64,000 nucleotides of DNA from NCBI RefSeq assembly GCF_007971385.1, contig NZ_CP042434.1, positions 2,790,001 to 2,854,000 of the forward strand, in the 5' to 3' direction. The notes under the pieces are model-generated. The model saw only the letters and a list, made by a program, of their open reading frames with translations. It was not told the origin of the DNA and did no database searches. This DNA comes from Arachidicoccus ginsenosidivorans. GTDB taxonomy: Bacteria; Bacteroidota; Bacteroidia; Chitinophagales; Chitinophagaceae. Numbering within the stretch: the stretch's first letter is position 1; each line of letters opens with the position of its first letter. The position numbers were made by a program, and so were the translations under genes. Of the stretch, positions 41,701-50,815 are shown piece after piece.

Positions 41701-43119
41701 GCTATCTTCGCATTATTAAAAAGCCAATATATGGAAAATATTAACAATGAATTAAATATATTAAAAGCAATAAAGGCGGTAATAAAGGAGTACCCGAATG
41801 GTGCACAGATAAAGGATATCCTTGAAAAAAGCAATTTAAATATAAGCAGGAGAACTATATTAAGAAAATTAGAAATCTTAGAAAAAAATAAAGAAATTAC
41901 ATCCCGAAAAGCTGGGCGATCAAGCCGTTACTTTTTAACCGAAGAACAGGGGATTTCTAAAGAACAAATAGAAAAGAGCCAAAACGTAATACCACTAAGT
42001 GAGGAGTCAAAAAAAATATTAGAAAACATCCGCAAACCGATTGAACAAAGAACTCCTGTTGGATATCATAGAGAGTTTCTTGAAAATTATATTCCAAACC
42101 AAGATAGCTACTTAAACGAAACAGATAAAAAATTGTTAGCAGATCTGGGTAACACCAACCAGCTAAAATACCCAGCTGGCACCTATGCACGAGAAATTCT
42201 AAACCGACTACTAATAGACCTTTCATGGAATTCAAGTAGAATGGAAGGGAACACATATTCATTATTAGAAACAGAACGTTTAATTCTTTTAGGTAAGTCC
42301 GCCGACGAGAAATCCAACACAGAAACCCAAATGATTTTAAATCATAAAGGTGCCATTGAGTTTCTAGTGGAAAATGCAGAAGATGAAGATATTAACATAA
42401 ATCGATATACCATTCTGAGCCTGCATGGAATACTTTCAGACAACTTATTACCGGACCCAACCGCTTCAGGTCGACTTCGACGCATTTCAGTTGGCATTAA
42501 TAAATCTGTATTTACTCCTTTAGGTATACCACAGTCTATTGAAGAGATGTTTAATTTAATGCTTAATAAAGCTCAACAAATAAAAGACCCATATGAACAA
42601 ATGTTTTTCGTTATGGTGCACCTGCCATATTTGCAACCATTCGACGACGTCAACAAACGTGTATCACGCCTAGCAGCAAATATACCCCTTATCAAACGAA
42701 ATCTGGCCCCCTTGTCATTTATTGACGTACCAAATGACATTTACGTTTACGGCTTACTTTGTGTATATGAATTAAATAGAATTGAGCTGTTGAAAGATGT
42801 TTTTATCTGGGCATACAAGAAATCCTCTGATCGGTATTCAGCAGTCCAGCAATCTATTGGAAAACCAGATGAGTTTCGATTAAAATATCGAAATGAACTA
42901 CGAACAATTATCAACAAAATAGTAACAGCAAATAATACTTCAAAACAAGCATCTGAAAGCATTCGCCAATTTGCCATAAATATAATGGAAGAGGATCGGT
43001 CTAAATTCTCAGAATTAGTGGAACAAGAGCTTATCTCTCTTCATGAAGGCAGCTTTGCACGATATTATATTAGCCCTTCAGAATTCAAAAGTTGGAAGGA
43101 AAGTTGGCAAAAGGGTTAA
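41698..43119 (+). CDS. HTH-Fic domain protein with degenerate Fic motif
   Basis: The 473-residue protein has an N-terminal winged helix (about residues 15-80: LKAIKAVIKEYPNGAQIKDI, TSRKAGRSSRYFLT) and a Fic domain (about 160-350). SSRMEGNTYSLLETERLI is the Fic entry with an inhibition-type Glu-Gly-Asn. The active loop reads PYLQPFDDVNKRVSRLAAN, so the canonical HPFxxGNGR is replaced: His by Gln, Gly-Asn-Gly by Asp-Val-Asn-Lys. AMPylation as in classic Fic is therefore doubtful. The start may be ATG at 41731 rather than 41698. Codon use is AT-rich, unlike the flanking core genes, which suggests acquisition. Confidence 0.85.
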   Translation: MAIFALLKSQYMENINNELNILKAIKAVIKEYPNGAQIKDILEKSNLNISRRTILRKLEILEKNKEITSRKAGRSSRYFLTEEQGISKEQIEKSQNVIPLSEESKKILENIRKPIEQRTPVGYHREFLENYIPNQDSYLNETDKKLLADLGNTNQLKYPAGTYAREILNRLLIDLSWNSSRMEGNTYSLLETERLILLGKSADEKSNTETQMILNHKGAIEFLVENAEDEDININRYTILSLHGILSDNLLPDPTASGRLRRISVGINKSVFTPLGIPQSIEEMFNLMLNKAQQIKDPYEQMFFVMVHLPYLQPFDDVNKRVSRLAANIPLIKRNLAPLSFIDVPNDIYVYGLLCVYELNRIELLKDVFIWAYKKSSDRYSAVQQSIGKPDEFRLKYRNELRTIINKIVTANNTSKQASESIRQFAINIMEEDRSKFSELVEQELISLHEGSFARYYISPSEFKSWKESWQKG

Positions 43120-43217
43120 GTCCGAATACAAATTAACTAAATGCTAAAGATAGTTTTTAGTCATAGATACAATTTTTCCAATAATTCTTATTCAAATTAT
43201 TATGCAATTGTACCAGC

Positions 43218-43529
43218 CAGTTACCTCAATTACGCCAATTTATCATCTATAAGACTAAGCTGGCCGGAGTACCTGTTATTTTGGTACCGCCAGCCAATAC
43301 TTCCCAAAGATGTCATAAATGTGGACATATTGAAAAGGCAGGTCCGAAAACTCAATGCGAATTTGTGTACTGCAGCTGTTGTCACGGTGACCATGCGGAC
43401 AAAAAAGCAGCATTAAACATCACCAAATTAGGCTGCAGCAGGTCTGCCCATGGCCCGGTTGTCCTGGATTTCTCTAAGGCAATGAAATACCCTCGCATAG
43501 AAGGCGAGGATATGTTGACTAAATTGTAA
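43218..43529 (+). pseudogene. tnpB: C-terminal remnant of an IS200/IS605-type TnpB
   Basis: The open frame gives QLPQLRQFIIYKTKLAGVPV, then PPANTSQRCHKCGHIEKAGP and CSCCHGDHADKKAALNIT. This is the end of the RuvC region plus the zinc ribbon (CxxC...CxxC) of TnpB, including the final catalytic Asp-like position in DHADKKAALN. The N-terminal two thirds are missing. TnpB is an RNA-guided nuclease encoded by IS605 elements, with its guide RNA from the element's right end. Nothing is intact enough here to propose activity. Confidence 0.75.
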
Positions 43530-43848
43530 ACAAAATTCCTTCAGGGGAGCGGATCTGCCCGCTATAGGACGAGAAAATGTAGATAATCAGCCTTATATAA
43601 TGTCCATTTTATGGAATCAAGTGGCTTTACCCTGTTGTATATTAAAGAGCTAGTTAAAATGTTTGAGGATTGCGCAAGGGAGGTGCCTGCATTATATTCG
43701 AATGTAGTCGTAAGGGGTTAATTGTGTTGCAGTACCTGCAAATCTTTAGTTGTTATGTATTTTTCCACAAATTTTAAACATCCCATCCCCGTTGGTCATT
43801 CTCATGTACATTTGATTCACTTATAGAATCGTATAAATACATTAAACC
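43530..43848. other. Non-coding stretch between TnpB remnant and SNF2 gene
   Basis: It may include the right end of the dead IS605-type element, whose guide RNA would map here in an intact copy. I see no clear hairpin end or gene. Confidence 0.3.
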
Positions 43849-46557
43849 GTGATCACATCTGTACAGGAGCATCTAAAAAGGCTCGAAATAGAAGATAAGC
43901 ACAGCGAGGCAAAAGTATATGCAAAGGGAGTCAGATTGTATGAACTGGCTAGTTGCCAAGTATTGACGCACAGTAAGAATTACTGGGATATTCTGATATC
44001 CTCCATTGATCAGGAAGATGAATTGCAGGAAATTGATACAGAAATCAGGATTAATTTTAACGAGGACAGGATCTATCCATCGCATAAAACAAAGGAAGTC
44101 GCCTGGACACCGGAGGCAGTAGCCGCCTTAAAGGAAGTTGAGTTTATTTTAAAAAATGACGCACCCAAAACAAAGTCCAGTGGTAAAATGTATACCCGGG
44201 AAGGGATGATTAAGCGTGTAATGGATGAGCGTCGGGATAAGGCCTTAAAAGCTGAATATTCCATAAAATTTGCGGACAATATATATGGGGAGCATATACT
44301 GACTAATGAGCGGGGTGTGAAATTTAAGATAACGCTCCGTGATTTTGAATCGCAAACGGGCTATATCGATAATATGGATTTGCGCACCAATAAACTGGGC
44401 ACCACTAAACATATTATGTATGCTTTTGATGCCATAAAAGCCAAACCCAGGGTCTTCAAAAAAATGGACAAAACCTATCCGTTTGTAGAAATCTATCTGG
44501 ATCCCTTAAACGATTACCAGATTACCTGGCACTATCCGCACCCTTTAACGCCAGCCGCCGAAAAGCTGATCAAAAAATACTTCGGTAGTAAAAAAGTGTT
44601 GCCAGCACAAGAGGTAAAGGCTTTTAGTGGCTTTTTGCAAGAGGCTAAACGATTTGCAAAGATAAAGATCAGGCCGGAGGTGGAACAAAAAGTGCAAAAA
44701 GCCTGGGATGATGCCTTGCTTGAAGAGGTCAGTAAAGGAGCTAAGCTGGATTTTAATTTTATGAAGGCAAAGTTATTTCCTTATCAAAAAAAGGGTGTCG
44801 CATTTGCTGTCTTTCGAGAGGGTGCGATTTTAGCAGATGAAATGGGTCTGGGGAAAACGATTCAATCCATTGCCACCGCCATTCTAAAAAAGAAATATTT
44901 CGGGTTCAAAAAATGTTTGATTATCTGCCCTGCCTCACTCAAAGAGCAATGGAAAAGAGAAATAGAAAAATTTTCCAAAGAAAAGGCCATTGTCATAGAA
45001 GGGCTTCCCAAGGAGCGCAGCGAACTGTATCTGAAAAGTGATGCTTATTTTGTGATTACCAACTATGAGTCAGTTTTAAGAGATCTGCTGGACATCAATA
45101 AAATGGGGCCGGATTTTGTTATTCTGGATGAAGCGCAGCGCATTAAGAACTTTTCGACAATCACAGCACAGAATATCAAACGGATCCAGAAAAAGCATGC
45201 GCTGGCGATTACCGGTACGCCCATAGAAAACCGTTTGACAGACTTGTATTCAATCATGCAGTTTGTGGAGCCTGATTTATTAACGCCTTTATGGGAATTT
45301 TCTTATCAGCATTGCTTATTTGATGAGATCAAAAAGGACAAGATTACGGGTTACTATAATCTAAACCAGTTGAAAGAGCGCCTACAGCCTTATTTGCTAC
45401 GCAGGGAAAAGGCAAATGTGCTCAAAGAACTGCCCAATGTTACGGAAATTACTGTTCCTGTTAATATGAGTCCCACACAGGCCGATTATCACGCATCTTT
45501 TGCGAAAGGCGTGTCTCAGATACTGCATAAAAAGTTTATCAGTCAATTTGATTTGCAAAGACTGATGTTGTTACTGGCAAATATGCGGATGGTCTGTGAC
45601 AGCAGTTTCCTGATTGACAAAGAAAGTGAAGACTCACCCAAACTTGATGAATTAGAGCATATCCTGCTTGAAAAAATAGATATTAAAAATTCCACCCGAA
45701 AAGTGATTATTTTTTCTGAGTGGACGCAAATGCTGCACATGATCGGAAAAATGTTGCAGCGCAACGGTATCGGTTATGCACAACTAAGTGGTAAGGTTGC
45801 TGTTAAAAACAGAGGGTTATTGGTGAAGAAGTTCGAGACCGATGAGAACTGTAAGGTGTTTTTATCTACAGAGGCAGGGGGAAGCGGTTTGAACCTGCAG
45901 GTCGCAGATACTGTCATTAATTTTGAACTTCCCTGGAATCCTGCTAAAAAAAATCAGCGAATTGGACGTATTGACCGTATTGGACAGCAAAATAAACAGT
46001 TAACGGTCATAAACCTGATTACGCAAAATTCCATTGAAATTAGTATCGCCGCTGGCCTGCATTTAAAACAATCCTTATTTGATGGTGTCTTAAGCACAGC
46101 CAAAGGTCCTGATTTTGTTGATTTCTCCAATACAGGCAAGGCACAGTTCCTGGTAGAATTAGAACAAATGTTGGCAGCTTTAAATCAAGGAGAGCAGCCA
46201 AACGGTGAACAGGCAGAGACAGAGCAGGAGAAGCAGCAGCCTGAAGCGACCATTGACAGTATTGACGAGGTTGTGGCTGAGCAAATAGATGCGGTAAATG
46301 AGGTAAATGAAATATTAGAACAGAGGGATGTCGCCGCGTCCAAAGACAACTCACATGGGAGTGCAAAATCTAGTGAAACCAGATCCGCAAGCCAGTCCTC
46401 AGAAGCCTTGGAAAAAGTCTTAAACAATGGAATGGAATTCTTATCCGGTCTTCTACAAATGGCAACAGGAAACGCGATGGGGCTGGAGAATAAGAAAGTA
46501 GAAATAGATAAGCAAACTGGGGAGGTTGTGATGCGCTTTAAATTACCGAAACTTTGA
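43849..46557 (+). CDS. SNF2-family DEAD-like helicase/ATPase
   Basis: The 902-residue protein is read from GTG at 43849; no better ATG precedes the conserved part. The N-terminal 290 residues are unrecognised. The Snf2 core follows: motif I ADEMGLGKT (Asp330), motif Ia CPASLKEQWKREI, motif II DEAQ in VILDEAQRIKNF, motif III ITGTPIENRL, motif V LSTEAGGSGLNLQ, motif VI NQRIGRIDRIGQ. A Gln/Glu-rich low-complexity tail (about 765-860) precedes a short conserved end. Bacterial Snf2 proteins translocate on dsDNA and are often tied to RNA polymerase recycling (RapA-like) or defence. No methylase or phospholipase partners are adjacent, so a housekeeping role is likelier. Confidence 0.92.
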   Translation: MITSVQEHLKRLEIEDKHSEAKVYAKGVRLYELASCQVLTHSKNYWDILISSIDQEDELQEIDTEIRINFNEDRIYPSHKTKEVAWTPEAVAALKEVEFILKNDAPKTKSSGKMYTREGMIKRVMDERRDKALKAEYSIKFADNIYGEHILTNERGVKFKITLRDFESQTGYIDNMDLRTNKLGTTKHIMYAFDAIKAKPRVFKKMDKTYPFVEIYLDPLNDYQITWHYPHPLTPAAEKLIKKYFGSKKVLPAQEVKAFSGFLQEAKRFAKIKIRPEVEQKVQKAWDDALLEEVSKGAKLDFNFMKAKLFPYQKKGVAFAVFREGAILADEMGLGKTIQSIATAILKKKYFGFKKCLIICPASLKEQWKREIEKFSKEKAIVIEGLPKERSELYLKSDAYFVITNYESVLRDLLDINKMGPDFVILDEAQRIKNFSTITAQNIKRIQKKHALAITGTPIENRLTDLYSIMQFVEPDLLTPLWEFSYQHCLFDEIKKDKITGYYNLNQLKERLQPYLLRREKANVLKELPNVTEITVPVNMSPTQADYHASFAKGVSQILHKKFISQFDLQRLMLLLANMRMVCDSSFLIDKESEDSPKLDELEHILLEKIDIKNSTRKVIIFSEWTQMLHMIGKMLQRNGIGYAQLSGKVAVKNRGLLVKKFETDENCKVFLSTEAGGSGLNLQVADTVINFELPWNPAKKNQRIGRIDRIGQQNKQLTVINLITQNSIEISIAAGLHLKQSLFDGVLSTAKGPDFVDFSNTGKAQFLVELEQMLAALNQGEQPNGEQAETEQEKQQPEATIDSIDEVVAEQIDAVNEVNEILEQRDVAASKDNSHGSAKSSETRSASQSSEALEKVLNNGMEFLSGLLQMATGNAMGLENKKVEIDKQTGEVVMRFKLPKL

Positions 46558-46569
46558 TAGGTTAAACGA

Positions 46570-46632
46570 ATTAATAAACCTTATGTGGGTTGAATTTCCT
46601 ACGGAAATTCAACCCACATAAGGTTTATTAAT
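46570..46632. terminator. Long perfect hairpin (30-bp stem) between convergent genes
   Basis: The 30 bases 46570-46599 are the exact reverse complement of 46603-46632, with loop TAC. There is no obvious T-run. It sits between the SNF2 gene (plus) and the membrane-protein gene (minus) and probably terminates both. Confidence 0.65.
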
Positions 46633-46774
46633 CACCCTGCCATAAAACCGGAAGGTGAATGATCATAAAATACAGGAAAGCACTAGAATAAAAGAAAATA
46701 CAAGAAATTACTAGAAAATTCACTGGCGCAAAATACAGTGCCAAATTAGGTGTCGGACTCCTTTCAATAAGCCA

Positions 46775-47425
46775 TTAAACCCATTGAACAATCTTTACCG
46801 CCATATAAAATCCCAGCATGACAATAGCTGGGGAAAGATACCAGGCTGTATTTGCTTTGATATAGACACTTCGCAGGCTCTGAAAGACGATGGTGATCAT
46901 TAGGAAAAAGGCGTAGACACTAAAAATGGTCGACCAACTGCCGCTGAAAAATGAACCAAAGCCGCCCATAAAATTATACCCTGAAAAAAACAGGTTCAAA
47001 AGGCAAATCAAAACCAGCAGAACCAGTAGCGGCAGTGCACATAAAGCGCCTGTAAGTAGCTCATTTTGAAATTCTGTTTGTTTATGATGAATCTTTTTAA
47101 TGCACCAGGTAAGTAGGCCGATAAAGATCAGTGCAATCATAACAGCAATGCCGATCTGTAAAAAAAAACGAAAACCTACAAACCTTCTGGCAGAACCTAC
47201 CAGCAGATAAGGTAGCAGGGTATACAAGATACCAGCCAGTAAGATAAGCACTATGGATTTGACCTGCGCATCGGATTGCTTAAATTCCTGATTGAGTTCC
47301 AACGGTTGGCAAAAAACTTTTTTTATAAGTGGTCCGAAGCCTTCGGCCAGAAACTTTTTGGCGGCTTCACCGGATTCTTTAAAATCTGCGAAGTGCTCTT
47401 TGTTTGGATTTGCATTTGTTTCCAT
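46775..47425 (-). CDS. Yip1-like multi-pass membrane protein, uncharacterised
   Basis: The 216-residue protein has a polar N terminus of about 50 residues and five hydrophobic segments (about 55-78, 85-110, 125-150, 160-182 and 192-214). The arrangement resembles Yip1/YIPF-type small membrane proteins of Bacteroidota. No catalytic motif is visible. It is flanked by a long hairpin downstream and a gap of about 360 bases upstream, so it is probably monocistronic. The function is unknown. Confidence 0.65.
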   Translation of the reverse strand: METNANPNKEHFADFKESGEAAKKFLAEGFGPLIKKVFCQPLELNQEFKQSDAQVKSIVLILLAGILYTLLPYLLVGSARRFVGFRFFLQIGIAVMIALIFIGLLTWCIKKIHHKQTEFQNELLTGALCALPLLVLLVLICLLNLFFSGYNFMGGFGSFFSGSWSTIFSVYAFFLMITIVFQSLRSVYIKANTAWYLSPAIVMLGFYMAVKIVQWV

Positions 47426-47787
47426 ATTACCAGGTTTTAGGTGAAAAGATGGTGGCTAACATACTGCTAGCGTGAAATTAATGCATTTTGACAGTTTCAT
47501 TATAATTATGTTTCGCACAGGCTGTGGATTACTTGGGTTTTATGGAGAATGACCAGCAGGAAAATGAGGGAGAATAATAGCAGAATCCGCGGAGCAGATC
47601 AATAAAAAGCGCTGCCTATTTGTGTAAAAATAAGCAGCGCCCGCGCTAAAATGGCGCCAAAAAGAACCTATTTTGAATTGTACTTTGCCGTTTTAAGATG
47701 GCTACTAGCCAAATTTGTGGTTGTTTGTAGCATAATGTGATTGTAATTTGTTGAATACCAATAATGTATGTTTCTTTCTTTTCCGCT
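47426..47787. other. Intergenic region upstream of the membrane-protein gene
   Basis: It holds the terminator of the phenylalanine hydroxylase gene at 47609-47640 and presumably the promoter of the membrane-protein gene. No ORF is supported. Confidence 0.4.
47609..47640 (-). terminator. Rho-independent terminator of the hydroxylase gene
   Basis: GCGCTGC-C-TATTT pairs with AAATA-A-GCAGCGC (one mismatch). On the minus strand it is followed by TTTTTATTG. Confidence 0.65.
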
Positions 47788-49620
47788 TCAGTTTTCTCTT
47801 TCAGGATGTACGTATAGACTAATATCCGGTTGGTCTATTAGTTGCAGGCCATCCTCAATCAACTTGGTCAGATCTGACTTTGTCGCGGCCTTTTGTTCTA
47901 AATAGCTCCGTATGTCTTTACTTGCTTGTTCAAATACTTCGTTATGTAGCATTAATTCGAGGATTTCCAGGGGACCCAGCCAATCCTCGGGATGGTCTTG
48001 TTTCAGGGTTTCCCAAAGACCTGGCAGGTTTTGCAGGGCTGATTTATTCTCTTTCAGCGTTCGGATATCGCGGATCTGTCCATAAATGCCTTGTTTGGCT
48101 ATGGTTTTTGAATCGTAATGGATCTTGGGCTCATCTGTTGGCGCTTTTACATCCAGGGGATAGTTTTTCTTATCGGCGTGTCCGTTAAATACAGAAATAA
48201 TCCTTTCACCTACGGCCATATCGTATGCTCCTAGGTTGGGCTCAAACAATATTTGACCGCTTGGGCGATTAGTGACAGTGCATTGATTAAAATGGATGAG
48301 TAAATTTTTGCCATCCTTTGTGGTAACGCCCGTTACTGCTCCACTAACTTCAATGCCACTCGTAAAAGAAAGGGTCGTTTTGTTGCCGGCAAATATACCG
48401 AGCTTTTTTAGGGTAATGCTATCGGCATCTTCCAGTGGTTTATTTAGGTTTTTGAGTTTCCCTACCGGTGAACTGAAGCCATCCATATGTGTAGCGGTTC
48501 CCTGGCCTTCCAGCTCATGGTCTTTATAGCTGATTGAAACGGGACCGTTTAGGCGGATAAAGGTTGGTTGGGAAACTGAACTGTTTTTTTCTATTGGTTG
48601 AGGTAGTGTCAGAGCGCCACCAGCCTCAGTGAAAATACCACTAACCTGTAGCCCGGAGCTATAGACTGCAGTGGCTATATTTTTACTTTCAATGGCTTTT
48701 TGCAGCCCCGGCATGCCACCTACTCTAAATGCCATGGTGTCTGCAAAAGCCTCCAAAACGTCAATCAGATTCTGAAAAGTAGGGGTTACAAATAATTGCG
48801 GCTGAGCCTTTGTGATATCATAAGGCTGATCGGCTGCTTCAAGCGTATACCATCTTTTTTCAACATCTGCTTGCATGCAGCTGACACTTTCTCCGATGGA
48901 GGATAATAAACCAGCGCCATAAATCTTTGGATCCTCCAAGGTGCCGATTAAGCCGTATTCCACCGACCACCAGTGTAGCCTACTAAGTAATGCCATTTCT
49001 GAAGGTTCGCCCAAATTTTTAAAACAGTCATCCAGGTGCTTTTCTGCCTGTTCAATTTTATTAGGATCAGTTCCAGGCACTTCCTTTAATATGGACAAGG
49101 CTCTGATGGCATCGTATAGGGCATAATCCATAGAAGAAAACAGTGCTTTGGCGCCAATGGCGCCAAAGTAACTCAGGTAGTTATTATAATCCGGATCTGC
49201 TATAATGGGTGCGTGACCAGCGGATTCATGTATTATATCAGGTGTAGGGGTATAGGCGATATGTTCCAGTTGGCGGATATCAGCAGCGATCACCAAAACT
49301 TTATATTCCTGAAACTCCATAAATATGGCCGGCGGAATAAATCCATCCACAGCAACAGCCCCCCAGCCAATTGCGGCCAGGTTATCATTCATCGTCTGCA
49401 GATCTGGTATGTGCTCAATGCTAAGACCAGCCCGCTCCAGTCCCTTAATATATGGGTAGTAGGCCACTTTTTTAAGATAGCTGTAGTTTTGGCGCATTAC
49501 ATAGCGCCAGACAGCGTGATCTATAGGTGTATATCTTTCATAATGTTGAGGCACAATATATTGCCTGAGATGGGGTGGCAAACTTGCCACCTGAGGATTA
49601 TTAAAATCGTTAAAGGACAT
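47788..49620 (-). CDS. Aromatic amino acid hydroxylase (phenylalanine 4-monooxygenase-like) with long C-terminal part
   Basis: The start at 49620 (MSFNDFNNPQV) removes nine residues of a longer ORF. Residues about 1-290 are the pterin-dependent hydroxylase: PDIIHESAGHAPIIADPDY supplies the two iron-binding His, and HWWSVEYGLIG supplies the Glu. Residues about 300-610 form an extra region beginning with FADTMAFRVGGMPGL. Such long forms occur in Bacteroidota and Bacillus and differ from the short proteobacterial PhhA; what the extension does is not known to me. The reaction converts Phe to Tyr with tetrahydrobiopterin and O2. The base composition is core-like, marking the edge before the AT-rich island. 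Confidence 0.9.
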   Translation of the reverse strand: MSFNDFNNPQVASLPPHLRQYIVPQHYERYTPIDHAVWRYVMRQNYSYLKKVAYYPYIKGLERAGLSIEHIPDLQTMNDNLAAIGWGAVAVDGFIPPAIFMEFQEYKVLVIAADIRQLEHIAYTPTPDIIHESAGHAPIIADPDYNNYLSYFGAIGAKALFSSMDYALYDAIRALSILKEVPGTDPNKIEQAEKHLDDCFKNLGEPSEMALLSRLHWWSVEYGLIGTLEDPKIYGAGLLSSIGESVSCMQADVEKRWYTLEAADQPYDITKAQPQLFVTPTFQNLIDVLEAFADTMAFRVGGMPGLQKAIESKNIATAVYSSGLQVSGIFTEAGGALTLPQPIEKNSSVSQPTFIRLNGPVSISYKDHELEGQGTATHMDGFSSPVGKLKNLNKPLEDADSITLKKLGIFAGNKTTLSFTSGIEVSGAVTGVTTKDGKNLLIHFNQCTVTNRPSGQILFEPNLGAYDMAVGERIISVFNGHADKKNYPLDVKAPTDEPKIHYDSKTIAKQGIYGQIRDIRTLKENKSALQNLPGLWETLKQDHPEDWLGPLEILELMLHNEVFEQASKDIRSYLEQKAATKSDLTKLIEDGLQLIDQPDISLYVHPEREN

Positions 49621-49852
49621 ACCTATACCTTGTTTTACGAAGGGCAAGGTAGGAAATAATTTATTAAATACGAACGTTTGTAAGTAAAAATTGATCTAAA
49701 ATTGAGCCTGAGACTTTTTAGAGCTGAGGAAGACGTACTGCTTATAATTGGATTGAATAACTTTAAAGTTTTTGGGATTTCATTATTTTGAAGGTAATAG
49801 GTATTTTTATTATTCACTTACTTACAAAAGTGAATGTGGTGAATAATTACAC

Positions 49853-50689
49853 TTACTCGATATTTTTAAAAAAGATTAAATCATTGGAAATATTATTTTC
49901 AAATAAATTATTTAAAACATCTTGAATCTCACCTTTCCTATAATAATTGTCTTCGCCTAACAACTGCATATTATTGAAATATGTTAAAATTAGTTTAGTG
50001 AAATTCTCCAGTTTAACGTTAGCAACATTTCTTAAATGATGCGGTGTGAATTCAATGAAAAGCACTCTACAATGTTTCAATGATTCTTTGGCACCTAATA
50101 GGGAAAAGTATTCAGCACCTTCAACATCAATAATTAAAAAATCTGGAAATTTTAAATTATTATTAGAAATATGTTTGTCAAGGTTTACAACTTCAACTTT
50201 TATGTTATTTGGATTATCATAATTGTAGATATACGAAGAAATTCTTGGTTTAATTTTAGAGGCTCCTGAGTTTGCCTTGTTTTGTAAAAATGATAAAGTC
50301 GTGTCTTTGTAAAAAGTTCCTTTTTTAAAGATTGTAGCATTGTTTATATTGTTTAATTTCATATTTGCCATTAGCAAATTAAATGAAATAGGATTGGGTT
50401 CAAAGCCATAAACATATTTACACTTTTTTGATAAGGGAACCAACATCGTCCCTATATGAGCACCTAACACATAAAGAATGTCATTAGTTTTAAGGTAGCA
50501 TGAAATTGAATTTAATTGGGGTAATCCATATCCATTTTCAAACCCCAAAAAATTAGATATTTCAGAATCGTCTAAATCTGAAATAATTTGTCCATTTTTA
50601 GTTTCATAATATACTCCACAGGCATTAGGGCCGAATAGTTCTAATGAGACCATGCGCTTTATTTTTGAACTGAGAAATTTTAAATACAA
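49853..50689 (-). CDS. FkbM-family SAM-dependent methyltransferase
   Basis: The 278-residue class I methyltransferase has a SAM-binding region LYVLGAHIGTMLVPLSKKC and YGFEPNPISFNLLMANM, with the FkbM signature FLIIDVEGAEYFSLLGAKES. FkbM enzymes O-methylate sugars or polyketides. It is the last gene of the AT-rich minus-strand island and follows three glycosyltransferases, so methylation of an attached sugar is a reasonable inference. The usual DVGANIG is VLGAHIG here. The gap of 126 bases to the preceding gene is the largest within the run. Confidence 0.85.
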   Translation of the reverse strand: MYLKFLSSKIKRMVSLELFGPNACGVYYETKNGQIISDLDDSEISNFLGFENGYGLPQLNSISCYLKTNDILYVLGAHIGTMLVPLSKKCKYVYGFEPNPISFNLLMANMKLNNINNATIFKKGTFYKDTTLSFLQNKANSGASKIKPRISSYIYNYDNPNNIKVEVVNLDKHISNNNLKFPDFLIIDVEGAEYFSLLGAKESLKHCRVLFIEFTPHHLRNVANVKLENFTKLILTYFNNMQLLGEDNYYRKGEIQDVLNNLFENNISNDLIFFKNIE

Positions 50690-50815
50690 GAATAATTTAT
50701 AAACATCAATCTCAGAATTATGTTGTGCATTTTTGCTTATTGTGTAATATATTTTTGATAGTTTTTAAACCCTTCTATAACTTTTAATGTTTCATTTGAT
50801 AACATAATAAAATTA

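Noticed and set aside
43530..43848. Intact guide RNA of a TnpB system
   Set aside because: TnpB is truncated to its last 100 residues and no conserved right-end hairpin could be identified.
43849..46557. SNF2 gene as part of a DISARM-like defence system
   Set aside because: No methylase, DUF1998 or phospholipase-D gene is adjacent; neighbours are a membrane protein and an amino-acid hydroxylase.
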